Source: DASXUG01 sp964620425 (lineage in GTDB: Bacteria > Pseudomonadota > Gammaproteobacteria > Burkholderiales > Methylophilaceae). Taken from it: a DNA stretch of 64,000 nt. The notes under the pieces were generated by a model that saw nothing but the letters and a program-made list of their open reading frames with translations, was not told the origin of the DNA and did no database searches. Location of the stretch: assembly GCA_964620425.1 (NCBI GenBank), contig CAZUGV010000002.1:124001-188000 (forward strand), read 5' to 3'. The translations under genes were made by a program, and so were the position numbers. This document shows positions 1 to 9,239 of this stretch, piece after piece (within the stretch, counting starts at the first letter, position 1; each line of letters opens with the position of its first letter).

Positions 1-2199
1 TTGATTGGTGAGTTTGGCGAGGAAAGACGTGCCTTTATTCAAATTCAAGATGTTCCTATGAATATGAAAAACGCAATTGTCGCGATTGAAGATCATCGTT
101 TTTATGAGCATGGTGGGGTTGATTTTTATGGCATCGCTCGCGCCGCTTTTAATAACATCACAGGTCGTGCACATGAGGGGGCAAGTACAATTACCACGCA
201 GGTTGCAAAGAATTTTTTCTCGCATGGTGAGCGTAATCTGAAAACCAAAATTTATGAGTTTTGCTTGGCTGTTAAAATTGAACACACACTCAGTAAAGAT
301 AAAATTTTAGAGTTGTATTTGAATCAGATTTTTCTTGGTCAGCGCGCTTATGGTTTTGCTGCCGCTTCTCAGGTTTATTATGGCAAACCGCTAAAAGATT
401 TAAATTTGGCTGAATCTGCTTTACTTGCAGGGTTACCAAAAGCACCAAGTAACTACAATCCATTTTCCAATATTAAACGCGCAAAAACACGTCAGCATGA
501 AGTGTTACACGATATGTTTCGTTTCGGTTTTATTGATGAGGCTACTTATACAGATGCCTTAAAACAACCTTTGCGCTTTAAAGTAGCGCGCCAGTCAACA
601 GATTTGAAAGCCGAGTATGTGGCGGAAATTGTGCGCCAGACTATGTATGAGCGCTATCAAGATGCTATTTACACAAGTGGAATCAAGGTATACACGACCA
701 TTCTTAAAGCAAATCAAGAGGCTGCAAATGCAGCGGTAGTGAAAGGTTTGCTGGAATACGATGGGCGTCATGGCTACCATGGCCCAGAAAAATATATCAG
801 CAACACTTCTGGCGACCCAGCCCCCGATTGGATGGATAAAGCGCTAGATGAGTTTGAGGTTTACGGTGGGTTGACCCCTGCGATTGTGACGCAAGCAAAT
901 ATGAAGCTGGTCTCTGCACGTACTAAATTTGGTAAAGATATACAAATTTCTGGTGAAGGGCTTAAGTTTGTTCTGTCTGCTTTGTCTGAAAAAACCCCAG
1001 AAAAGCAAAGAATCAAAGCAGGCTCAGTGATTCGTGTAATGCCATTGGGAAATACTTGGAAAATTGTGCAACTACCACAAGCAGAATCTTCATTGATTGC
1101 GGTAGATTCTGATACTGGTGCTGTTCGTGCGTTAGTGGGTGGGTTTGATTTTAATCGCAATAAATTTAACCATGTGACACAGGCTTGGCGTCAACCTGGC
1201 TCTAGCTTTAAACCATTTATTTATTCAGCTGCATTAGAAAAGGGTTTTACAGCCGCGAGTGTCATTGATGACTCACCGATTAGCTTTCCAGCTAGCACGA
1301 CAGGGGATGGTACTACGTGGGCACCTCATAACTTTGATGATAAGTATGATGGACCAATTCGATTAAGAACTGCGTTAACCAAGTCAAAAAACATGGTTTC
1401 CATTCGCCTACTCAATGCTATAGGTACAAAATATGCGCAAGACTACATAACACGTTTTGGTTTTTCCCCTAAAGATCACCCTCCCTACTTAACCATGGCC
1501 TTGGGTGCTGGATCTGTTAGTTCTTGGCAGATGGCAGGTGCATACTCTGTGTTTGCGAATGGAGGATATAAAATCCAACCCTATTTGATTAAAAAAATTG
1601 TGGATCGCAATGGCACTGTGATTGAGGAGGCGCAACCAACGGTTGCGACTAAAAATGCTGAGCGGGTGTTGGATGCGCGTAACGCATTTATCATGACATC
1701 AATGATGCAGGATGTCGCCAGAATTGGTACCGCGGCTAGAGCGCGCCAATTGGGACGTTCAGATTTGGCCGGTAAAACGGGCACAACCAACAGCCAAGTC
1801 GACACGTGGTTTGCTGGGTATAACCCGAAGCAAGTCGCTATTGTGTGGATGGGTTACGATAAGCCGCAATCGCTAGGGAAAAATGAAACGGGTGGTCATG
1901 CCGCTTTGCCGATTTGGATTGACTATATGGCGGTTGCGCTAAAAGGCATGCCAGATAACCCTTTAGTTATTCCTGATGGCATTGTGTCAGTGAAAGTTCA
2001 TCTCGGTAGCGGAACACACGCGGCAGAGGATGAAAGCGGGATATATGAGTACTTTTATGATGAGTTTCAACCTAGAGGTGCAGCGCCTATAGATGGCTTT
2101 GGGACTGATCAAGGGGATGGATCTGATTTAAGTGGCCAGTCGCAACCTCCAGCGGAAACTGCTTCGCCGCTACCGACAACTCCAGATCAACTTTTTTAG
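1..2199 (+). CDS. mrcA: Penicillin-binding protein 1A, class A bifunctional peptidoglycan synthase (5' end missing)
   Basis: The frame is open at the window edge, so the N-terminal cytoplasmic tail and membrane anchor (roughly 60 residues by comparison with E. coli PBP1A) lie outside; the first codon here is not the start. In window numbering the glycosyltransferase (GT51) domain has the catalytic Glu at about 30 in EDHRFYEH, followed by GASTITTQ. The transpeptidase domain has SSFK with the nucleophile Ser at about 401, SKN at 462-464 and KTG at 592-594. A divergent insert of about 150 residues between the two domains fits the PBP1A OB-like region. The protein polymerises and cross-links peptidoglycan at the periplasmic face of the inner membrane. 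The C-terminal 40 residues are Pro/Ser/Gly-rich and probably disordered. Confidence 0.95.
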   Translation: MIGEFGEERRAFIQIQDVPMNMKNAIVAIEDHRFYEHGGVDFYGIARAAFNNITGRAHEGASTITTQVAKNFFSHGERNLKTKIYEFCLAVKIEHTLSKDKILELYLNQIFLGQRAYGFAAASQVYYGKPLKDLNLAESALLAGLPKAPSNYNPFSNIKRAKTRQHEVLHDMFRFGFIDEATYTDALKQPLRFKVARQSTDLKAEYVAEIVRQTMYERYQDAIYTSGIKVYTTILKANQEAANAAVVKGLLEYDGRHGYHGPEKYISNTSGDPAPDWMDKALDEFEVYGGLTPAIVTQANMKLVSARTKFGKDIQISGEGLKFVLSALSEKTPEKQRIKAGSVIRVMPLGNTWKIVQLPQAESSLIAVDSDTGAVRALVGGFDFNRNKFNHVTQAWRQPGSSFKPFIYSAALEKGFTAASVIDDSPISFPASTTGDGTTWAPHNFDDKYDGPIRLRTALTKSKNMVSIRLLNAIGTKYAQDYITRFGFSPKDHPPYLTMALGAGSVSSWQMAGAYSVFANGGYKIQPYLIKKIVDRNGTVIEEAQPTVATKNAERVLDARNAFIMTSMMQDVARIGTAARARQLGRSDLAGKTGTTNSQVDTWFAGYNPKQVAIVWMGYDKPQSLGKNETGGHAALPIWIDYMAVALKGMPDNPLVIPDGIVSVKVHLGSGTHAAEDESGIYEYFYDEFQPRGAAPIDGFGTDQGDGSDLSGQSQPPAETASPLPTTPDQLF

Positions 2200-2313
2200 C
2201 AGGTATTTTTTCTGCGGCTATTGTTGTATTGTAATTTTATTTACAAAGGATACTTCATCATTCTTTTGTAACAATTAAAATTCATTATTTTAAACTGTCT
2301 TATGAGGTGGATT

Positions 2314-2940
2314 ATGGCAAAAGATAATTATAATCAATCTCGGCAACTCATCGCGCAAACAGCCGCCCGTATGATAGTAGAAGACGGTATTGCGGATTTT
2401 GCTTATGCTAAAAAAAAGGCAGGTCGGCAACTCGGAGTGCTAGAGAATAGCTCGCTTCCAACGAATACTGAGATTGAAGAAGAGATTCGTGTTTACCATG
2501 AATTGTATTCAGACGATCAACCCGAAATGTTGCATCAACTTCGACAAAATGCCTTAATGGCTATGGAGCTGTTGGCGCGATTCAATCCACACCTTACTGG
2601 TTCAGTGTTAAATGGTACCGCTGGTAAACATGCTGAAACGCACATTCACCTGTTTGCAGATAGTGCAAAAGAAGTAGAGATATTTTTGCTCAACCACCAA
2701 ATTGATTACGTCACCAACGAAAAATCTTTTCGCACCAATAATGACATGAAGCGTGACCGTAAAAATAGTGATCGCTTGCGCGTGCCTGTGTTTACGTTAG
2801 AAGGGCCAAATGGACTGATTAAGTTGAGTGTTTTTGAGTATGATGATATTCGTGTGCTGACTAAAAGCTCAACAAGCGGAGGTAACGCTGAAAGGCTGGA
2901 TGTGGCTGGCGTTCAGGCATTATTAAAGCAAGCCTCATAA
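2314..2940 (+). CDS. Conserved protein of unknown function, possible nucleotidyltransferase-like fold
   Basis: A 208-residue soluble protein. An ATG at 2302 is also in frame, but the GAGGTGG Shine-Dalgarno at 2304-2310 sits just before the ATG at 2314, so I chose the latter. The N-terminal 45 residues are helical and basic, with a pattern (IAQTAARMIVEDGI) reminiscent of a TetR-type first helix. The centre has GSVLNGTAGKH followed by HIHLFAD, which recalls the GS-x-DxD layout of small nucleotidyltransferases, although the acidic pair is not canonical. I recognise it as a widespread proteobacterial family without a proven role, sometimes mislabelled as a Mur ligase. It lies 114 bp after the PBP1A gene on the same strand. 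No function can be assigned from sequence alone. Confidence 0.75.
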   Translation: MAKDNYNQSRQLIAQTAARMIVEDGIADFAYAKKKAGRQLGVLENSSLPTNTEIEEEIRVYHELYSDDQPEMLHQLRQNALMAMELLARFNPHLTGSVLNGTAGKHAETHIHLFADSAKEVEIFLLNHQIDYVTNEKSFRTNNDMKRDRKNSDRLRVPVFTLEGPNGLIKLSVFEYDDIRVLTKSSTSGGNAERLDVAGVQALLKQAS

Positions 2941-3030
2941 TACATTGGGCAACAAGTCCATTGCACAAAAGCTTACAACACTCACTCATGGAGTGATTCT
3001 AAAATCACAGCTTTGCAGCTGGCTAAACCT

Positions 3031-5217
3031 TTAATTTGTAACGGGAGTATTTGTTGCGGCAATCATCGCAGTAAAGTTTGAGATGGGGACAGGTTTGCTA
3101 AAATAGTAACCCTGATACTCATCACATTCCAATTTTTTTACCAAATCTAACTGTTGTTTGGTTTCCACCCCTTCAATCGTAGTGTTAATGCCTAGCGCAT
3201 TGGCTAACTTGATAATGCAACCTAAAATGGCATAATCCTTTTTGTTGTTTACTATTTCTTTTACGAAAATCTTATCCACTTTTAGACGATCTACCATCAA
3301 ATATTTGAGTGAGCTAAATGATGAGTAACCCGTACCAAAATCATCAATCGCAATTTGAATGCCTAGTTTTTTTATTTCTTTCAATTTATTAATGCTTTCG
3401 CCCAACACTTGTACCGTACTTTCTGTAATTTCTAACTCCAAGCACTCGGGTGGAAAGTTGGTTTGTGCCAACGTGTCTTTTAAAAAGGTAACCAAGCCTT
3501 CATCAGCAAATTGGCGTATGGATAAATTAACTGATAGGCTAAATTTTTTCTCTTTCGCCAGTTTGTGAAATAATGGTTCTGAGAGCGATTTCCTAATCAC
3601 CCAGCGACCAATCGGCACGATACTGCCTGTTTGCTCAGCGATGCCAATAAATCGATCTGGCGCTATTAATCCAAAAATTGGATGATTCCAACGAATCAAG
3701 GCCTCTGCACCTACAATTTGATTGTTTTTTAAATCTACCTTAGGTTGGTAATGTAGCTCAAATTGGTTTTTCTCTAAAGCAGGCAATAACCCTTGTTTAA
3801 TGCCAACGCGGTCATCAGAAAGTCTAGACATGTCTTTGGAAAATACCATGACGTGATTTCCAAATAGATTTTTTGCTTCATAAATGGCATTGTCAGCAGC
3901 AGATATGAGGGCATTAGCGTTATCGCCATGTAATGGGTAAACCGCAATGCCTATGCTGGCGGTTACGTTAAATTTTTGTTCTACTATTTGTATGGGTTGA
4001 GCAATCGATATCAACAATTTTTGCGCGTATGAAGCAATAAAGTCTGGGTTATCTAGGTTTGGTATTACAACCGCGAATTCGTCTCCCCCTATACGAAATA
4101 GTTTGTGGGTACTTAGTAAGTGATTTTGTATATTTTGCCCCATGAGTTGAATAAACTTATCACCATGTAGATGGCCAAGGCTATCATTGACTAGCTTAAA
4201 GTTGTCCAAGTCTAACAACATGATGCCAAAGCCAGAGCCACCACCCCTTAGTTCTTGAATGAGTTCCTCTAGCTGCCCCACAAATGCCAAACGATTGGGA
4301 AGACCTGTTAAAGTATCATGCGCTTTAGCGTAGTCTACTTCCCGCTGTTTAATTAGCGAAGTCATGTTCGCGAGTTGATTGGCATTGACATCCATTAACG
4401 TGCCCAGCACGGTCATGGGGCTGTCGTTATATCGCTTTGCGTTGAGCTCCAGCATCACTTGCCCTTGGTGAGGGCGTAAATAGCGGAATCGCACAGATAC
4501 ATGCTCGTTTGTTTCCTTTAAGCGATCAAAGGCACCGATGAGAATCGATCTATCTTCTGTGTGTGTGAACTCTAGTAGTGACAAATAGCCACCCTTGAAA
4601 GTGCCCGCTTGACCAAACAGTAATTTGTTGAGATGCGGATAACCGTAGAACTCATCATATTGTGCATTCCACCGAAAAGCCGCCATGCCAGATACATCAA
4701 GCGACAGCTCAAGCATTTCTTTTTCTTGTTCAAGCTCATTATTTTTAAGCGAAAGTATACTTAGTTTCTTTTGTAACTTATCTTGCAAAATTCGTGCGTG
4801 CTTGGCATCTAAATCATCAATATTTTCATCTAATAACGCACTGTCAAAAGCATGGTTAGAAAGCGTTTCAGCAACTTGTTGTAACATCTCTTTTGGGTCG
4901 ATAGGCTTGATAATAAACTTACTAGCACCAGATGCCAGCGCGAGTTGTTGATCCCTAGATTCAATATAGGTTGCAGAATAGATGATAATGGGAATGCTTT
5001 TAAATCTATCATCCGTTTTAATTTTCCGGCACAACTCAAAGCCATCAATGTTAGGCATCAAAATATCAGAAATGATGAGGTCTGGCTGGTGGTTTTGTAC
5101 AAGATTCCAAGCTGCTAACCCGTCATTGGCAACCAATACCTCATAATCTCTAGATGTGAGTATTGACTCAAGCAGAATGCGTGAGTCTGGATCATCCTCC
5201 ACAATTAAGATCTGCAT
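3031..5217 (-). CDS. Response regulator with REC, PAS, GGDEF and EAL domains (c-di-GMP turnover)
   Basis: A 728-residue cytoplasmic protein. The REC domain (about 1-115) has Asp51 as the probable phosphoacceptor and a Lys in the FIIKP motif. A coiled coil (about 130-165) leads to a PAS/PAC domain (about 165-285), then a GGDEF domain with intact GGDEF at 377-381, then an EAL domain with intact EAL at 505-507 and DDFGTGYSS. No RxxD inhibitory site is visible just upstream of GGDEF. Both catalytic signatures look intact, so it may make or degrade cyclic di-GMP; which activity dominates cannot be read from the sequence. Its start overlaps the end of the upstream receiver gene by 13 nt, which suggests translational coupling and that the neighbouring kinase phosphorylates it. 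Confidence 0.93.
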   Translation of the reverse strand: MQILIVEDDPDSRILLESILTSRDYEVLVANDGLAAWNLVQNHQPDLIISDILMPNIDGFELCRKIKTDDRFKSIPIIIYSATYIESRDQQLALASGASKFIIKPIDPKEMLQQVAETLSNHAFDSALLDENIDDLDAKHARILQDKLQKKLSILSLKNNELEQEKEMLELSLDVSGMAAFRWNAQYDEFYGYPHLNKLLFGQAGTFKGGYLSLLEFTHTEDRSILIGAFDRLKETNEHVSVRFRYLRPHQGQVMLELNAKRYNDSPMTVLGTLMDVNANQLANMTSLIKQREVDYAKAHDTLTGLPNRLAFVGQLEELIQELRGGGSGFGIMLLDLDNFKLVNDSLGHLHGDKFIQLMGQNIQNHLLSTHKLFRIGGDEFAVVIPNLDNPDFIASYAQKLLISIAQPIQIVEQKFNVTASIGIAVYPLHGDNANALISAADNAIYEAKNLFGNHVMVFSKDMSRLSDDRVGIKQGLLPALEKNQFELHYQPKVDLKNNQIVGAEALIRWNHPIFGLIAPDRFIGIAEQTGSIVPIGRWVIRKSLSEPLFHKLAKEKKFSLSVNLSIRQFADEGLVTFLKDTLAQTNFPPECLELEITESTVQVLGESINKLKEIKKLGIQIAIDDFGTGYSSFSSLKYLMVDRLKVDKIFVKEIVNNKKDYAILGCIIKLANALGINTTIEGVETKQQLDLVKKLECDEYQGYYFSKPVPISNFTAMIAATNTPVTN

Positions 5218-5591
5218 GGTTGGCTTTCTAAGATTTGTTTGATGTCAGAAATAATGGTTTCAGGATTGATAGGTTTTTCGATATACCCAGTACAGCCTTT
5301 GGCGATTAAAACTTCACGATCTCCAGACATGGCATACGAAGTGACTGCAATGATTGGCAATTCTGCTGTACTTTGATTTTCCCGAATAGCGATTAATACC
5401 TCTGAGCCATCCATATCAGGCAGTTGAATATCGAGTAAAACAAAATCAGGATTTGCATGAGTGGCAGAAAAAATGCCATCTTTTCCATTAAACGCTTTCA
5501 GTGTCTCATAGCCCGCCAATTCCAAAATAAACGAAATTAACTCCATATTATTTTCATTATCTTCAATTATTAAGACTTTACTGTGCGACAT
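5205..5591 (-). CDS. Single-domain response regulator (CheY/DivK-like receiver)
   Basis: A 128-residue stand-alone receiver with the acidic pair in IIEDNENN, phosphoacceptor Asp54 in LLDIQLPDMDG, the switch Thr/Ser in VTSYAM and Lys in IEKPI. There is no output domain, so it acts through protein contacts or as a phosphate shuttle. It is the middle gene of a three-gene operon: its start overlaps the kinase stop by 14 nt and its end overlaps the GGDEF-EAL gene by 13 nt. The simplest reading is that it shares the upstream kinase with the REC-GGDEF-EAL protein, giving two competing or sequential phosphoacceptors. The sequence resembles DivK/PleD-type receivers, but orthology to DivK is not claimed. 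Confidence 0.92.
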   Translation of the reverse strand: MSHSKVLIIEDNENNMELISFILELAGYETLKAFNGKDGIFSATHANPDFVLLDIQLPDMDGSEVLIAIRENQSTAELPIIAVTSYAMSGDREVLIAKGCTGYIEKPINPETIISDIKQILESQPCRS

Positions 5592-8500
5592 AATGAGTTT
5601 CCGTATTGGTCAGTTGTGGATTGACGAGTGGAAGTGTAATAGTGAACGTGCTACCCACATTAAGCGAACTTTGCACTTGAATTTCCCCATGTAAAAAATC
5701 TTCTGTAATTTTTTTCGTTAGATATAACCCCAAGCCCGTGCCGGGCGTTTTAATACGCAGATGACTATCAACGCGTTCAAAAGGCTTAAATAGTCTGGCT
5801 TGCGCCTCTTCTGGTATCCCGATGCCTGTATCGCTAATTGCGATGACTACGCTATCTACTTCTTTGATCTTTTCTTGATGCACATTGACAGTGATGATGC
5901 CCTGCTCGCTGTATTTCACAGCGTTACTAAGCAAGTTGAGTATGACCTGATAGGTTCTTTTCCTATCGCTTGTTAAAACAATCTGGCTACCAATGTTTAA
6001 TATTAGCCCAAGTTGCTTCTCAACACGCTGATTTTGAACTGATTGTGTTGCTTCGTCCAGCACCGCGTTTAATTCAAACTCCGCAATATGCACATTGGTG
6101 TAACCTGCTTCAATCTTAGAAATATCAATGACATCCGTAATCAAGCTAAGGAGATGCTTGGCTGAACGCATGACACGCATCAGTTGATCGGTTTGGCGCT
6201 CATTGAGACTGCCTGATAAACCTTGAAGCAATACACCAGAAAAACCAATAATAGAGTTTAGAGGGGTGCGTAATTCATGTGACATTGAGGCGATGAACAT
6301 TGATTTTGCCCGGTCAGCTGCTTCTGCACTGTTTTTCGCTGCGAGTAGTTGGTGTTCTACTTCCTTTTGTGCCACTAGATCATAAAAAATCCCTGCGAGA
6401 TATGTTGGAATATTCTGCTCATTTTTAAGTGAGAATAAATTGAGAAAGACTGGGTATAAGTCTCCATTTTTTAAGGTGAGGTCTAACTCCCCAGACCACT
6501 CACCTATTTTGTGAGTCGTTGGGATTGCTACGGTGTTTAAAATATTTTGTGATTCTTCTGAAAAATAGACCATAAAATCTTCAACGATCTGTTTTGGCGT
6601 ATCGCCGCGTTGTAATAATTTTTGTAGCGTTGGATTAAAATACAAAGCCGAGTGATCGAATTTTGCAATGCCCAGCCCTTGCGGAGCGGCATCTGCAAAT
6701 AGTCTAAAAATTCTTAACTGCTCTTCTGCTCGTTGATGATTAAGCACTTCAATTTGTAGTTCTTGATTGGCTTTGGCTAATGCTAACGTACGGCTATTTA
6801 CCTTCGCTTCTAGTTCTGCGTTGGCTTGCTCCAAAGCTTGCTGTGCCTCCAGCTTGGCACTGCTCTCTAATGATAAAGCAATTACATTACGTAATGACTC
6901 TGCATAGGTTTTTTCGTCGGTTGACCATACTCTTACCTTGCCTTTTTGTTCAATACATAACACTCCAAGTAGACGTTTATCTGCAATAATCGGTGTGTCT
7001 AGCAAGGCGCCAATGTCGTAAACAGATAAATATTTCTCGCGAAGGTCACTAGTTCTTAGATCATTTTTAGCGTCATTTGCATCAATAATTTTCTTAGATA
7101 ACACATTCGCAAAATAAACGGGAAAATCTGCCTGCGATAGAACACTCCCTGTGCGGTGGTTGTTCGTATCAGCATAGTACAAATCTTGTAATTCGAGCTT
7201 AGAGTAGTCACTATTAAACAACCAAACACTTGCTTGTGAGGCGTGCAGTGTACGTGCAGCGATTTCTGTAATAGTTTTAATATCCAAGACTTGCCCCCCA
7301 CTCGCATATCGAGCAGTTAACTCCGCTAAACTACTATTTTGCAGCGATAGTCTTTGTTCGTTTTCTAACAATAACTCCTCATTTTTACGCCTGGATAACA
7401 TATAACTAGCAATAAGAGCCGTAAATAGCAACCCGACTCCAAATACAACGAAAGAAATGCGAGTAAGTAATATAAGTGGGTTGCTATCAATTGGTGTCGC
7501 GATGAATCTCCAATCCCTACCTGCTACTTTAATCGTCTGTGATATTTCAAAGTGCTTGTTCTTTTTGATGTCCTGATCCCAGTTTTCTTCGTTAGCAGAA
7601 GAAGCAATATGTATTGGTTGATTAGGGTCAGTAACATCTAAAATATGCACCGTTAGTTGATTATTAACTAGACTGGTGATCTTTTCAAAAAATGACTTGG
7701 CGTTATATACCGCCCCGATAAAACCCTTGATGTTAGTTTCATTTTTTAACGCTGGATTTTCTTCCACTGAGCCATTGTAGATAGGGAAATAAATCACAAC
7801 GCCTATATCGCTAAAATTTCCAGAGATGACTTTGATGGGTTTGGTGGCAATCGGTATCCCGTTGGTCATTGCAAGATGGAGTGCGGTTAACCTATCTTGG
7901 TTTGAACCAAGATTAAAACCGAGGTTTAATGGAATATCTTGCAAGCTCGACGTATAAATAACTGGATAATAATCATTATGTACCTGAGCCTGAATTGGAT
8001 TTAAATTCTCATCAATATCAAATATTTTGAAATCAGTTTTGAAACGGGCACTGATAGATTTTTCAAACTTATTTTTTTCACTCAACTGAACTCGAGGGCT
8101 CCAGCTAATTTTATTGATAATTGGGTTTTTACTTAAAATGGGTTTAGTAAAGTTAGCAAACTCATCTCGCGAGATATCAATTCTGTAATAGAGCGCACTT
8201 ACTGCATTTACATCTCGAATGCTCAATTCAACTGATTGATTAATTTCTTTAAAAATATCCATTGCTTGACGCTCAAAAAGTTGAATACGAGCTTTATAGT
8301 CAACTTTATAAGACATAAAACTGGCCATCAGTGTCAAACTTAAGCCAATAGCAATGATGGGGAATCCATAACCAAAGGTTTTATGTTTCTGGCGCTCAAC
8401 ATGGGATAAGACCAAGCCCATCGGTGTGATTAAGAGTGCTCCGCACCAATTACCTAGCCAAAAGGTGATAATTGTTGGGGTAATCGTTTCAGAAGCGACC

Positions 8501-8949
8501 ATGTTTGCGTATGTAAGCATTGGTACGCTCAAAACTGCAGCAATAAGACAACCTAAAGCAGTAATGCCAATATAGATTGAGATGTCTTTGATACTATTGA
8601 AGTTGAACCTAGGTAGTAGATGGGATACCCAGTAATGGTTAAAAGTAACCTCGATTGTGCCAAAAATGCCAAGTGCTATAGCTATGGGGATGGATTCTGT
8701 ATAAAAATCTAAGTTAGAAAAGCTGGGAACAATAAAGCCAATTAACTCAATAAGTATTAGGCCAATCAAAACCCCAATTAACGCTGGGATTTTTTTTAAA
8801 AAAACAGCAAGTAACCCAACGCCAGAAGGTAGCCATATCATTGACACACCCTCCGTACCAACCCCAAGCACAATACTTAATAAGCCAGCTAAGTAAATGG
8901 CTAGCGCAGTCACTGTAGTAACGAGCATGTTTTGGTTTAATACACCCAT
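5578..8949 (-). CDS. Membrane sensor histidine kinase with MASE1, CHASE, GAF and PAS domains
   Basis: An 1123-residue kinase. The N-terminal 205 residues hold about eight hydrophobic segments of MASE1 type. A periplasmic CHASE domain (about 230-420, with the EF..F and ISWSPRV pattern) follows, then another membrane segment near 500-520. The cytoplasmic part has GAF (about 550-700), a coiled coil, PAS (about 745-865), HisKA with His891 in SMSHELRTPL, and HATPase_c with the N-box (NLLSNAVKYS) and G-boxes (DTGIGIP, GTGLGLY). It has no receiver domain of its own; the next two genes supply receivers. CHASE domains bind small ligands such as cytokinin-like molecules in plants, but the ligand here is unknown. 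It is first in the operon, after a gap of about 290 bp to lipA. Confidence 0.93.
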   Translation of the reverse strand: MGVLNQNMLVTTVTALAIYLAGLLSIVLGVGTEGVSMIWLPSGVGLLAVFLKKIPALIGVLIGLILIELIGFIVPSFSNLDFYTESIPIAIALGIFGTIEVTFNHYWVSHLLPRFNFNSIKDISIYIGITALGCLIAAVLSVPMLTYANMVASETITPTIITFWLGNWCGALLITPMGLVLSHVERQKHKTFGYGFPIIAIGLSLTLMASFMSYKVDYKARIQLFERQAMDIFKEINQSVELSIRDVNAVSALYYRIDISRDEFANFTKPILSKNPIINKISWSPRVQLSEKNKFEKSISARFKTDFKIFDIDENLNPIQAQVHNDYYPVIYTSSLQDIPLNLGFNLGSNQDRLTALHLAMTNGIPIATKPIKVISGNFSDIGVVIYFPIYNGSVEENPALKNETNIKGFIGAVYNAKSFFEKITSLVNNQLTVHILDVTDPNQPIHIASSANEENWDQDIKKNKHFEISQTIKVAGRDWRFIATPIDSNPLILLTRISFVVFGVGLLFTALIASYMLSRRKNEELLLENEQRLSLQNSSLAELTARYASGGQVLDIKTITEIAARTLHASQASVWLFNSDYSKLELQDLYYADTNNHRTGSVLSQADFPVYFANVLSKKIIDANDAKNDLRTSDLREKYLSVYDIGALLDTPIIADKRLLGVLCIEQKGKVRVWSTDEKTYAESLRNVIALSLESSAKLEAQQALEQANAELEAKVNSRTLALAKANQELQIEVLNHQRAEEQLRIFRLFADAAPQGLGIAKFDHSALYFNPTLQKLLQRGDTPKQIVEDFMVYFSEESQNILNTVAIPTTHKIGEWSGELDLTLKNGDLYPVFLNLFSLKNEQNIPTYLAGIFYDLVAQKEVEHQLLAAKNSAEAADRAKSMFIASMSHELRTPLNSIIGFSGVLLQGLSGSLNERQTDQLMRVMRSAKHLLSLITDVIDISKIEAGYTNVHIAEFELNAVLDEATQSVQNQRVEKQLGLILNIGSQIVLTSDRKRTYQVILNLLSNAVKYSEQGIITVNVHQEKIKEVDSVVIAISDTGIGIPEEAQARLFKPFERVDSHLRIKTPGTGLGLYLTKKITEDFLHGEIQVQSSLNVGSTFTITLPLVNPQLTNTETHYVAQ

Positions 8950-9239
8950 TTATTTTTGCTCTGAACAAGTACTCTTTTTAAGTGTAAATTTCGGTTTATG
9001 TTAGCCTAGCTGATAAGAAAAAGATAGTAAAGTCCAATTTATTGGGTTTTATATGGATACTACAAAGGTAACTACAGTGAAACCTAACTAAAGTATAGAT
9101 TTATCAGTAGTTTTAAAAAACTATGGTTTTTTTGAGCGTTGGTAATTACCATCTCGGGGAAATGACTCAATAATCGGTCTAAAATCCTGTTTTTCTGGAT
9201 TCAGACAAATACATAACTCTCATTAACTTATATACAGTC
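8950..9239. other. Intergenic region between lipA and the sensor kinase gene
   Basis: This AT-rich gap should carry the end of the lipA transcript and the promoter of the kinase operon, both on the minus strand. I see no convincing -35/-10 pair, no terminator hairpin with a T-tract and no small gene. A 10-bp perfect palindrome GGTAATTACC is at 9141-9150, with no known meaning. Confidence 0.4.

Noticed and set aside
2982..2996. A small hairpin (TCACTC-ATG-GAGTGA) between the unknown gene and the GGDEF-EAL gene
   Set aside because: The 6-bp stem with a 3-nt loop has no T-run on either strand; too weak to call a terminator.
9141..9150. Perfect palindrome GGTAATTACC upstream of the sensor kinase
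   Set aside because: Ten-bp palindromes are expected by chance in AT-rich DNA and no nearby regulator explains it.
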